Part shown: positions 13,501 to 26,900 of the stretch, one piece after another
Layout of the letters: each line of letters starts with the position of its first letter
Position numbering within the stretch: position 1 is the stretch's first letter
DNA from: Luidia sarsii
Lineage: Eukaryota; Echinodermata; Asteroidea; Paxillosida; Luidiidae
Assembly (NCBI GenBank): GCA_949987565.1
Contig: OX465104.1
Span: forward strand, 8,609,680 to 8,673,679
Length of the DNA: 64,000 nucleotides
Direction of reading: 5' to 3'
Program-made: the position numbers and the translations under genes
Notes under the pieces: model-generated
Told to the model about the DNA's origin: nothing
What the model saw: only the letters and a program-made list of their open reading frames with translations
The model's database searches: none

Positions 13501-14940
13501 AAACCCTGTGCTTTGTCTATGGGATTTTTACGACCAGAAAAAGAAGAAGACATAAAAGAAAAATCTTAACAAAAACAATAGCTTTTCCGCTTCGCGGCGG
13601 AAAAGCTAAAAAAACGGACTGCCTCAAAAAAGGAAGGGGGCGGGGACGCTAAACATGTTCTTTGTTTTACTTGGCCTAATACACAACACACTCTCTCTAC
13701 ACTGTGTACCTGTGTCGCTGGTTCTCTCCACCAGGGGGAGGCTGATGGGCCCGGTGCCCACCTGGTTGTAGGCCTCCACCTGCACACCGTACTCCGTCCA
13801 CTCTTCCAGCCCGCTGATGATGTACTCCCCCATGTAGGGGTCCGGCAGGTTGTGGCTCAGCAGGGGCGGGCTGGGGTCGTCGCCATCTTGGCTGCTGCTG
13901 ACCTCCTGCCAGTAGATGTGGTAGCCTATGGGCTCGCCGCTCCACTGACTGTCCAAGAGGGGCTACAGGGACACACAAAAAAGGCGAGAGAGATTACACA
14001 TCCGTACTTCCGAGGGGGAGTTCTGGATTACCACCGCTATCACGCCGGGTAAGTGAGGGGCAGTGAACGAGTTAAGAACTAAGAACAAAGAAATACACCA
14101 AAAAAATATCAAACCTAGCTCTCTAAGATAGGAAATGACCAACTAGAAATGAAAACGATGACATTGAGGGAAGAGAAATGACGTTTAAGAGAAATTGACT
14201 TGTGATCACTGACTGGGCATTGACCTCTAACATACAAGTGACAGCCTCTACAAGATACGAAGCAACTTCTAAGATACCCACTAAAGTTAGGATAGATATA
14301 GTGATGAGAAAATGGAATCCAAGAGACAAGATATCAACTAAAGCAAAGCAACAATCTCTCACAGAAAAGAGAGTTTTATTTGTTTAGAAACGACCTCTAG
14401 AGAAAAAACAATCTCCAACCGTTAAAAAGATAGCCTCTGGCAGAAAGGCAAGAGATATAGAATGACATTTGACTGGCAAGATAATGATATAAGAGTTTAG
14501 TTTCAAAGCTGCTCCTTCATAAGAGGATCAGAGGTGAGGTTTCAGGTTTGGGGGTTTTTCTATATAACTCACCACCCAGCGAACTCTGAGAGCCGTCTCA
14601 CTGAATGCACGCACGGTGACCTCTGGGGGAGCAACCTCTGGAACTGTGGGGTGGGGGAAACGGTGGATCAGTATCAGTCACTCCTGTCAACTTCATCGGT
14701 GTCCAATTGTATGTTGTTAGAATGGTTTTTTTTTCAAACAAAGAAAAACTGACCAGGAAATATTTTGAACAAATTGACAAATTTATCAAGAAAACGTTGA
14801 CTGGACTGGTCTGACAATTTTTGAATGATTTTTTTTATTCTATTTTTTTTTAAATTCATTTATTCTGATTTTTTATTTCATTTGTATTTACTGGTATTTT
14901 TCTATTCATTTATTTATTTATTTATTTTATTATTATTTTA

Positions 14941-14974
<34 letters not shown>

Positions 14975-17900
14975 TTTTTTTTTTTTTTGGGGGGGGGGGG
15001 TTGAAACTCACTGTCTTGAAGCGTCTGTATCCTTGGTGTGGGCTCGCTGGGCTGGCTAGCGCCCACCACATTCTCGGCCCGGATCCGGAACCGGTAGTCC
15101 ATGTAGGGGATGAGGTCTGGGATCTGGAAGCCGGTGGAGTCCGGGTCGCTGTGCTGGTACAGGGCCAGCCAGTCGGGGCCGGCACCCACCTGGGCCTCTA
15201 CCAGCCAGGCAGAGATGCTGGAGTGGCCGCTGAAGCCAGGCCGGAAGCGCACGTTGACACTGCGGGCCTGTGTGTTGGAGATGGTCAGCTTGGTGGGTGG
15301 CTCCGGCAGCTCTGCATGTCAAAAACCAGGGGTAAAGAAGGGAGAAAGGAAAACATCGCTGGGTGTTAGGAGTGTCTACCCGGGTGTGCACAGTATCTAA
15401 CTGGGTGTACAAATGTCAGGCCCTCCTCAATTTTGATATTCACTTTTTGGCCAGTAAGCAAATTGCAGCATTTTTGCATATTATGGGTGTACAATTGTTC
15501 AATATCTTATCTTATCTTATGTTATCTGGAAAAGACTAGTTGACTATTTGGGAAGGCCACCATCTAGGCTAAAGGCTGGATAGCTCAGACGGTATGAGCA
15601 CTGACATGCAAAACCAGAGGTCTCAGCTTCAAATCCCGGTCCAGTCAAATTCTGCCCTTTTTTCCCCCCCCCAATTTCTTTTTTATTCAAAAAATCACAG
15701 ACCGTTTTTCCAAACAGGACAAGACTCGGAAGCTTGAAATGATGCTTTCTCAGATGCTGATTCTGTGGAGGAGTGGAGCGGCTGCTCCCCGGATGGGACG
15801 AGAAAGAAAGGAAAGGGGGGCAGGGAGGGGGGGATGCAGCCAAGGATCGCGACTTACGAGGAGGCACGCCCGAGCTGAAGACCGTCTCGGTGGGCGGGCC
15901 GCGACCGACCGAGGTGGAGGCCCACATGACCAGGCTGTACATGGTGGTGGCCGTCAGTCCGGTCACCTGGTACTCCAGCTGGTTGGGGGGCAGGGAGATG
16001 GGCTGGGCAGTGCTGGTGGTGTTGTACACTTTCCACTTGATGGCGTACTCTGCATTGGAAAGACAGAAGGGAACGGAACACAGTTTGTAAGAGAAGCTGG
16101 GGCTTGTTCATGACACCCAGTCTGGACTGTGGACTGTTGTTCAAGTGGCCACGTGGAATTTGGCGTCACTCTCGACTGGACAGGCGATAACGGCTCCTGA
16201 TAGTCCAGTGGGTGGACTGGAGGAGTGGGGTATGCCATAGCATTTCACGAAGCTGAGGTTGAGCTTAACTTGGACTGAACAGGGGACAATTACATAGAGC
16301 TGCTTAAGCGCCAAAATCTGCTTAAGCACAAAAAAATCAGGGTCCATAGGATCACCTTGTCAAACCAAACTTCGACTTTCATTTCCTGCTAAGTAAAGAA
16401 GAGTGGAAAACAAGTCAAAAGCAATTGACATCAAATCGCGGTGAGGTTTGTAATCCTGCTTACACAAGGGAGACTTTTCCTGCTTAGCAGATTTTCACGC
16501 TAAACTACTCAACGACATTGTGCCCAAGTTGCAGTTGAGGGCGTTAGATAACTCTAGGCCAAATGAGCAAGCTGAAAATGTCCCCTTTGGAGGATGCTCA
16601 TCGGCTCTGATCACCTGGGAGACCACCCACCCCCAAACTCACCTCTGATGACACCATTTGATTCAGCTGGTGCTGTCCACTGCACCTTGAGGGAGGTGTC
16701 CAGGACTTCCTTCAGCATCAGGTTGCCCACGGGACCAGGCCCTGCGAGGTAGAGAGGAGCGATTCAAGGAGAGTGAGAGGAGCAGGGAGAGGGAGACAGA
16801 CAGGGAAAGGGACACAGAGAGGGAGAGGGAGACAGACAGGGAGAGGGAGAGGGAAAGGGAAAGGGAAAGGGAATGGGAAAGGGAAAGGGAAAGGGAAAGG
16901 GAAAGGGAAAGGGAAAGGGAAAGGGAAAGGGAAAGAGAACGGGAAAGGGAAGAGAAAAGGGAAAGGGCAAGGGAAAGGGAAAGGGAAGAGAAAAGGGAAA
17001 GGGAAAGGGAAGAGAAAGGGGAAAGGGAAAGGGGAAAGGGAAAGGGAAAGGGAAAGGGAAAGGGAAAGGGAAAGGGAAAGGGAAAGGGAAAGGGAAAGGG
17101 AAAGGGAAAGGGAAAGGGAAAGGGAAAGGGAAAGGGAAAGGGAAAGGGAAAGGGAAAGGGAAAGGGAAAGGGAAAGGGAAAGGGAAAGGGAAAGGGAAAG
17201 GGAAAGGGAATGGGAAAGGGAAAGGGAAAGGGAAAGGGAAAGGGAAAGGGAAAGGGAAAGGGAAAGGGAAAGGGAAAGGGAAAGGGAAGAGAAAAGGGAA
17301 AGGGCAAGGGAAAGGGAAAGGGAAGAGAAAAGGGAAAGGGAAAGGGAAGAGAAAGGGGAAAGGGAAAGGGAAAGGGAAAGGGAAAGGGAAAGGGAAAGGG
17401 AAAGGGAAAGGGAAAGGGAAAGGGAAAGGGAAAGGGAAAGGGAAAGGGAAAAAACAAAGGGAAAGGGAAATGGAAAGGGAAAGGGACAGGGACAGGGACA
17501 GGGAAAGGGACAGGGAAAGGGACAGGGAAGGGGAAAGGGAAGGGGAAAGGGAAAGGGAAAGGGATAAGAGACAGAGATAGAGACAGGGAGAGACAGGGAG
17601 AGACAAGGAGTGACAGAGTAAGAGTGACAGAGTAAGAGTGACAGAGACAGAGTGGGACAGGGACACAAAGACAAAAAGAGAGACAGACAGCAAGAGAGAA
17701 AGAGAAAGACAGAAACCGAGTCTAAAATAGGCGGGGATGGGGCAGAATATCCAGTGTTTTGTTATCCTTCTCTTACTGTCTTCCTGGGTCCTGAGGGGGA
17801 TTTCAGGACTGGCCGGCCCATCCCCAGGGCTGGTGAAGCACAGGACGCTGACCCGGTACTCTGTGTACTTCTTCAGGCCTCCAATGAACCCCTGCTGGTT

Positions 17901-20900
17901 TGGGCTGGAGGGGTCAGGGGTCACCAGGACCTCTGTCTGCAGACTGTTCTGGCCGACCTCCACAGCGTGCAGCTGTTGTTAAACAACAACGAAAACAGAG
18001 ATTGAAAGACTTTGTTGAATCTATTACGATTTCGCATCAAGTACACATACAAAAATGGAAGAAGAAAAAAAAATGTACAGTAAAAAAAAATGAAAATGTA
18101 GAGGGCATGACGATTCGATTCTAGCAGGCTCTTTCCCAAAGGCAGAAAGGCAATATTTTGCAGCAGCCACAATGTCATTCAACAAAAATAGTGCAGAGTA
18201 TGTATGCTCAGTGCTTGGCCCAATCCCCTGCACGAAAAACAAAGACCACAAGCAGCTTGGGCAGGATTCAAACCCGAGGGGGGCTGCCTATCGCAAATGT
18301 ACAGCCTCCGATTGCCCGACTTACCCCTGCCAGTCTTTGAGAGAGAGAGTCATGTTGAATTCCAACTCAGTGGAGCCACTACCTTAAAAAGACTCCTAAG
18401 GACTGACCACAGGCTGGTCAACTTAAAAGATTTACCCCCTCAACAATGAAATTCTGCATGATCCATACGGACACCCCCTACAAGGTTAAGTGGATCGTCC
18501 CTGAGGCCGCTGTGGATGAATGCTCCAGTACCTTGTAACCCTGGTTGATTCCATTGATGGTCTGGGGGTCAGGCGCCTGCCACTGGACATCGATGGCGGT
18601 GGAGTTGAGGACAGTTGCCTGCACATTTCCCGGCGCTTCACTGGGCGCTGCATTGAATGATGGATATGAAAAAAAAATTGTAAAAATATAAGAAACCTTG
18701 GTGATTGCATACATATATGTAAGGTTTATGGTTGACTAAAGCGTGCTTTAGATTTTGGTGGTTTTTATTTTTCAAAGAAAATGTGACTGCATTCGGAAGA
18801 GGTGCCAACGCCGGCTCTGTTGTAGACGGCCACCCTGATCCCATAACCACAGCCCTAGTCCCAGCCCTAGTCATAACCCAGCCCCAGCCCCAGCCCTAGC
18901 CCCAGCCCCAGGCCCAGGCTCTGGCTCTGCCTCTCCGTATCTCCCTCCCTGGTCCTGTGATGCAAAGGTCGGCTGAAGGCCCCAGCCACCTACACCAGCC
19001 CCATTACAGACAGCCACCCTGATCCCATATCTACACCTCTAACCCCAACCCTAGCCACAGCCCAGTCCCAGCCCCAGGTTCTGGCTCTCCGTACCTCCCT
19101 CCCTGGTCCTCTGCTCCACGGGCCGGCTGAAGGTGCCCACGCCGGCCCTGTTGTAGGCGGCCACCCTGATCTCGTAGCGGGTCCAGATGTTGAGGCTGCT
19201 CAGCGTGTAGGAGGTCTGCCGTACGCTGGTGATGTTCACCTCGATGTCCGGGCTGCTGGTGTAGCCGTAAAGCTTGTAGCGAAGGATGTAGCCCTTCAGC
19301 GGGCCGTTCCAGGTGTCCTCAGGTGGGGCCTGTTCCGTCGTCATTTTGGATCAAAGGAGCGGGTGGGGAGTGGAGGAATTGGAGTTGATGACGAAGGAAC
19401 GTTACGGGGTTGGTTAACAATGGGTTAGAACAAAGATGTACTACGATTTTGGTCTCAAGGCAAATGTAATTCGGTGAGGGTTAGCCCTACTTGACGTACA
19501 ATCAGTAAAGCAGTCTGAGTGCTTTGGCCAATTGGAAGAAGACATGGATGGAGAACTCTAATGAAAGCCATAGCAGTGCTAGTAGGCACCATCTGACTGA
19601 GAGAGAACAAGACATTCAACTCAAACTTGAAAAAGTAGAGGGCCTGAAGGACCTCATCTCATCGTACCGATGAGAAGGCCCTGCTGATGAACAAAAAAAG
19701 CCAGGCTCTCTGTGATACACGCACACACACACCGAATTTTTTTTAGGTAAATGCACAGAAAACTCATATTCACCTGCCACTCCACAATGATGGAGGTTGT
19801 GGAGCTTGCACTGGTGACAACGTTATCCGGTGCTTCATCAGGAGCTGCAGAAATTCGCAAGCAAACGGTTCTCAGCCTCTTGGAACGCTAAGCGCGTATT
19901 CTTAATATATCCAGAATTTTCATGTGGAACAACTACCTTCTAACAGCTCAGATTTGAAGGTTTGCATGGTGGATGTGCCACATGGAAAGTTTGCGGTGAC
20001 ACCATGTAACACATCTCGTTTGAGATGGAGTGTGGGTCTAAAAAGAGCCAATCACTCTACAGGCTCTTTTCAGAGCCACACTCGATCCATCTCAAAGGAG
20101 ATGTTTTACATGGTGTCAACGCAAACCTTCCACTTGCCTCCTAACACACTCAGTGACTCTGGCGGATTGGGTTCCTGGGTATCAAAAGTCAACTTGGTCT
20201 TTCACAGGGCCACGCACACCATTTGCTTGTCTAGCTCAGTGGACCTCATTATTCTTGTAACACTGATGGACAGACTTATAATGGTCTAGACTCAAGGGTA
20301 CAACTGGAGCACGGATTTCTTCCACGATAGATCCATTGGCAAGGAGAATCAATAATGCTTGTTAATTCAAATGACCACGACGCGGACCTTTCTAAAATCC
20401 TTTGTGAAAGGTCCTGCTAGGACCACTATGTTGGGCCTTCCAAATTAAATTAAATTAAATTAAATTAAATTAAATTAAATCAAATTAAATCAAATTAAAT
20501 AAAATTAAATCAAATTAAATCAAATTAAATCAAATTAAATCAAACTAAATCAAATTAAATCAAATTAAATCAAATTAAATCAAATTAAATCAAATTAAAT
20601 CAAATTAAATCAGATTAAATTTTTTATTTTTTTTTAAATCGTCATACATATCAAGCCAGCCTATAAACACTCCTCTCTGTAACTTACGTTCCTCCGGAAG
20701 GTGGACCACTTGGGAAGGGTCACTGATCTCTCCACGGCCAAGAAGGTTCTCAGCGGTCACTTTGAAGGAGTAGCTTCTGGAGGGAACCAGGCCAGACACT
20801 GGGAACATGGTCAGGCTCGGGTCCACATTAGAGTCTATCTCAGTAAAGGCAGATTCTGTCAAAATAATAATGATAATAATATCAAGAATTTAAAGTTGTT

Positions 20901-23900
20901 ATCTACTAAGAGAGAGAAGAGAGAGCAAGGGGAGGAAGAGAGAGGTGAGGACAGGAGGGAGAGAGAGGTGAGGAAAGAAGATAGAGAGTGAGAGAGAGAG
21001 AAAGTGAGAGAGGAGGAAGTGAAAGAGAAAAGAGTGAGAGAGTGGAGAGAGTAAGAGAGGAGAGAGTAAGAGAAGAGAGAGGAGAGAGGAGAGAGGAGAG
21101 AGGAGAGAGGAGAGAGGAGAGAGGAGAGAGGAGAGAGGAGAGAGGAGAGAGGAGAGAGGAGAGAGGAGAGAGGAGAGAGGAGAGAGGAGAGAGGAGAGAG
21201 GAGAGAGGAGAGAGGAGAGAGGAGAGAGGAGAGAGGAGAGAGGAGGGAGGAGAGAGGAGAGAGGAGAGAGGAGAGAGGAGAGAGGAGAGAGGAGAGAGGA
21301 GAGAGGAGAGAGGAGAGAGGAGAGAGGAGAGAGGAGAGAGGAGGGAGGAGAGAGGAGAGAGTAAGATAGAAGCGAGGAGAGAGGAGACGAGAGAGGGGAG
21401 GAGTGAGAGAGATGAGAGACGAGAAAGAGCAAAGTGAGGAGAGAGAGAGAGAGGAGAGAGAGGAGAAAGGAGAGAGAGGAGAAAGGGGAGAGAGGAGAAA
21501 GAGGAGAAAGAGGAGAAAGAGGAGAAAGAGGAGAAAGAGGAGAAAGAGAAAGAGGAGAAAGAGGAGAGACAGGAGAGACAGGAGAGAGGGGAGAGAGTGG
21601 AGAGAGGAGAGAGGAGAAAGGAGAGATGAGAGAGGGAGAGAGAGGAGAGAGGGAGAGAGAGGAGAGAGGGAGAGAGAGGAGAGAGGAGAGAGAAGAGAGA
21701 GAGAGATCTTACCGTCTTCCTTCCGTTGGATGATGTAGCGCAGCAGAGGTGAATTCCCATCAAACGGCGCCACCCAGCTCAACTCGATGGTGCGTGAATC
21801 TGAAGCGCTGATCTGTGCCATAAGGTTGGTAGGTTTCTGGGGTAGCTCTGCAGACCAAAATAAATGGAAAAATCCAAAGCAAAAATTTAATGACTTGACT
21901 TGAGGTGCCTGACTACATTGGTTTATCTCTCAAAGTGGGCATATATGCGGGGTATGCCATTAGTACCGGGAAAACCTTTACAAAGAAAACCATTTCAGCC
22001 AAAAGGATACAAATAATTCAATGAGGGTTTGCTCAGTGCTTTGCCCAATTTGTCCAATACTGTGAGTGTGGATAGGACTGTAGGGCTAAAGCACTGTAAT
22101 ATGTGCGTGTGAAATCACCTGCAACACACATCTTTGCACATACTCTAGTGCTATTTTGTGTATGATAGCGACCCTTCAGGTGGCAAGTTTTGGAGACAAA
22201 ATACCTGAGGTGGCTCATCATTGTTATGAGGTGGGCCACCTCATAGTTTAGTAAGTAAGGGAAGCCCTGGTAAGCCCAGTCAGTTTTTCCTTTGTTTGCT
22301 TGAATTTGCACAGACACTGTGCATGATTTTGACTGACTTACAACTTACCTCCCTCTTTTAGTAAGTAAGGGAAGCCCTGTATGTGTGTATGTGTATTTCT
22401 AAGCCCAAGACTACAAAATGTACATAGGAATGTGTATTTCCAAGCCAAAATTCAGAATCTGTTGTCAAGAGCTTGTAAAAAGTGATACATTTTTACCAAA
22501 TAATTAAGAGTAATGATTCCTCCAAAATTAGGAATGGTCGGCAGCTATGTTGGACTCACCCAGTATGGTCAGCGTAGCGTTCCTCCGTCCGCCCCCGGCC
22601 ACCGACGTGACCCGGCACTCGTACAGCCCCTTGTCCTCCCTCCGGGCCTGGGTGTTCTCCAGCGAGCCGGCGGGCAGCTGGTTGAGGTGCGGGGACCCGG
22701 CCACGTCCAGCGGGGCGCCGTTGTGGTACCAGTCCACCGAGACCGTCACGCTGGGGTCATGGCTGACCGCGCAGTCCAGGACCACGCTGCCGCCCAGCTG
22801 CACCTCCGAGTCCTGGGGTGGGCTCTCAATGACCGTGGGCACTGCAAGAGGGCGGGGGGGGGGGGGAATGTAGTGATGTTTTCATCAGATCCATGAATCC
22901 AAGTTGAAAAAAAACCAAAAAAAAAAAACAGGACTAGATTGACCGGGGTCAAGGGGGGGGGGGGTGAGGGGACCGTAGTGATGTTTTCATCAGATCCATG
23001 AATCAAAAAACGAGGACCAGAATGACCGGGGTCTGATTTCGCAAAGCCTTACAATGCATCGTAACTTAACTCACAATGGATAGGCTTAACCCATCACAAG
23101 TTGTGACGCATCGTATGATTTCTGTGCATCGCTCATCGCCTTGCGAATGATCGCAAATTACGATGAGTTTTGGTGAAATAGGCCACAGGGTACATTGGTA
23201 CTCTATGTGCCACAATGTAACAAGTTATGGTGGGGGTGGGAAAAGGTCTTTCACATATCTGAAGAACTCTGAATATTAAAGTTGTGTGTTTTTCTAATAG
23301 CATCATACAGCTGTGAAACATGGGCCTGCCTTGTGGAATGAACTACCGTTCATCACATCAAATTTATGAATGCAGTAAAAATGTTGCAAACTACTTACTG
23401 TCTAAAATAAACAAAAAGTAAATATAAAAAATTAAGAGGGCCTGACGTTTCGATCCTAGCAGGATCTTTTTCAAAATGGGAAAGGTTCTCTTAGGATCAA
23501 AACGTTGGGCCCTCCTAATTTTTGATAGGGTTATGAATGATGATCTGTTTTAAGAATAGCCTCAAGACATTCTGGTTCTCTACATCCTTTTTCTCTTGGT
23601 GTGTGCATGGATTTATTATTATTTTGTAATTGAGCTGTGTGTAGAGAGAGTACCTTGAGCATCTTACTTGATAGAGTTTTATAAATACCCATTATTATGG
23701 CGATTAAATTCCATCATGTACTGGTACATTTACAGTTCATGTAAACAAGTACAAGTATGAGATGCTACCATGTTACGCCATGCTGTAAGGCTTTGAGAAA
23801 TCAGCCTTTGGTCTGGCAGATCCATAGACAGAGTACCATTTTTGGCAAATGTGTACAGTTTTGATGGGGATAGGTACTTCTGAAGCATTCTCCACTTACA

Positions 23901-26900
23901 GTACACTGTCAGCCTTGCAGTAGCGTTGATCGTCCCCACGCCGTTGTCCGCAATGCACGTGTAGTCACCAGTGTCTGCGGCCAGCGTGCTTGCAAAGTAC
24001 AAGTCCCCGGTGCTTAGAATGAGGTCGTCGGACACTGGGATCATGCCATCTGCGGTCAAAAAATGAACGAAACATCAAGATCAATGATATAACAAATTGA
24101 CACAGGAAGGCAACCATCTAAGGGCTGGATAGCTCAGATGGAAGAGCACTGGTACATTTATCCAGAGGTCTCAGGTTCAAGTCCAGGTCCAGTCAAAGTT
24201 TTCTTTGCCAATTGTTCAATTTTTTCAAAAGATCCCAGTCAGTTTTCCCTTTGTTTGTTTGAATTTACACATACACTGTATATGATTTTGACTGACTTAC
24301 AAATTACCTCCCACTCTAAAATGCAAATCTGAAATGCCATGGAAGCTGCCATCTTAAAAAAAAAAAAAATACGGGCGGTGGTAAAGAGCAGAAGTAAAGA
24401 GCGCCACCATGTGCATATATATAGAAAAACCATATACATGTACGTACATGAATGAGCGCAGCCTCACAGACCTATTGTCAAATCTGAACGGCAATGAAGT
24501 CACATGAATACAAATCAAGGAGCTGCTTACTCCTACATACATATATGACAAGCCAGCCTACACTCCCGCATTCAGTCTCAGTCGTCTCGTACCTTTCAGC
24601 CACGCAATGGTCGGCTTGGGGGCGCCGTCCGCCTGACACTGTAGACTGGCTTCCTGTCCCTGGATCACGGTGGCATCAACGGGAGCAGTGAGAAACGAAG
24701 GCGCAATTTCTGAATACAGAAAAACAAAAATTGAAAAACAAACCAATGTACATTACAAAAAGTGGTGTTTACTTTGTGATCCCCAAACTGCTGTAGCCAG
24801 GTTTACGACTTATTGATATCTGCATTTGAATGGAAATTGGGGGGGGGGGCGTGATCCCTCAAAAGTTACAATGAGTCTGGTGAAATTAATGACTGATAGG
24901 CCAGCTGTGGGGGGACTGGAGGAAGGGGGGCATGCCATAGCATTCAATGAGGCCAAGGTCGCGTTATAATGAACAGACTGTAGTTGAGGGTGATTTTAGG
25001 CCAAATGAGCAAGCTCAAATGTCTTCTTCGGAGAATGCTCCGTGGCTCTGAATCAATTCTGATCACCTATTGGGCTAAAGAGAACCCTTCAACTTGCAGT
25101 GACCAGACTGCAGTCCAAATTAAGAAATGTGGGACACATACACGTCCGAGTACTGAGCCTCACCTCTGACTTGCAGCCAGGTGTCTTTGATGTCCTCTCC
25201 AGCCTCGTTGCTGATGACACACTGGTACATGCCGTGGTCCACTGCCTCTGTGCTGATGATCTGCAGGGTACCAGTGTCAAGCACCTACAGAAAGTACGGT
25301 ACGGACAAGAAGACCAACGATTGTGAACAAACACTACTAACTTCTATTTTAGCAGGCAATCTGACAAAGCACTCAGCAGTGTTTAAATACACATTGAGTA
25401 TGGCAAACCCTTCTTGAAGTACATTCTCCTCAAAGTGAAATCATATTTCTTCGGGTGCCTTGCAGAAGGGCAAAAGAAGGTCACTATGGTCATTTTTTTT
25501 GTTTAATGACACATTATATTTTATTTTATTTTGTATGCGCTTCAATCCTATCTACATTCCATGTTCACATAATACGTCATAGTAAAAAAAAAAATTGTAA
25601 AAAGCCATAAAACGGACCAGACGGGAATTTATTCCCAGCAGAAGGGTGTAAAGCAATTTTAATGTCTGAATGCACTTGACTGGAGATAAGTAACGCATGT
25701 ATATGGAGAAGGTTCCAGTTGGTGAAAATGGCCCATAGTAAGAAGGCCTCCATCTGGCCAAAGTAAATTTCAACTAACATTTGTCCACAGAGCCACTGTT
25801 AAATTCAAACCCTGCCCTGTTCAATAATTTCATCAATGTAGTATGATGCACTTATATAAAACAAAGCTTTGACTGGGAAATAAGCAATACATGAGAAGAG
25901 TATAAAGTTTGTGAAAGGAGGTTTTGTGCATAAAACTTCAAGAGTGGCTGTTTGGGATTTTGAAACGATCAAGGTGTCCGCGTGAGTGTTCACCTGGAAT
26001 CTGCTCAGGCCCAGGGAGGTGACGTCCACCGTATTCACGAACCAGGTGATGAGTGGGGGTGGGTTGCCTGCAGCCGAGCAGGGGATGGCCACGTCGCTGC
26101 CCACGGAGCTGATGGTCTGGTCCTCGGGAAAGGCGGTGAAGGAGGGCGGAACTGCGAGTACGAGAGTTTCAGGGATGTAAGTGACTGGCAAAGTCATTTC
26201 CCTGAAAATTACCGAAGGCCAATAAATTGTGCGACTGCGAGTGAGCGCTTACGCAACCGAGAGGTGCGATTGCGAGATTAACAACAGAGGTGCAGGTGCC
26301 CTTCAGTTTTTTAGGGTTTTAACAGATAAAATTGAGCAGTTTGAGATACAAATTTGACAAAAAAATTTTTTTAATATCATCTTATTTATTTTTTTGAAAT
26401 CACATTTTCCGGAAATCTTAACAAAAATCACGTCTTTTCCGGAAAATCTGGAAATTTCCGAAAGTCTTACATCCCTAGAGTTTAAATCATGGCCGAATCA
26501 CAGTACACTGCAAAATAAAGGGTGGCTGTACCCAAGGCTCAGCACAATTCAACAAGCAGTCTCCTGACAATGGACAGAGTGCACACTACCCGAAACGTTG
26601 AGTTACCAGCTCTTTTCAGAGCCACACTCCTTCTTATAAAGAGAAGTGCTTCATGCTGTCACCGCAAACCTTCCACTTAATGTTTCCACCATGCAAGTCT
26701 TATCTAACAACAAATCCATTTACACTGCAAGTCCAGCTTTGTTTTAAATCAAGGCATTTTTTTCGACGAATACATTGTGGCAGGGTGGGACAGGGTTGGT
26801 ACCAACAAAATCTGATTAACCATTTGGGGTTCACCAAGGCAGGGGTCAACCAGAGTCCCACAGAAATATCATTGACTGCTCCACCTTACTGGGTGCAGCA

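Noticed and set aside
16663..17963. Long frames of PFPFPF, GKGKGK and REREREK on both strands
   Set aside because: Artefacts of the (GGGAAA)n tract. Only the stretch at 17777-17972 within one of them is a true exon (FN3-3).
20859..21821. About 300-residue Ser/Leu-rich frame that begins with sidekick FN3-1 sequence
   Set aside because: It reads from the w11 exon through the donor into the GA tract; the gtaaga donor at 21712 ends the coding part.
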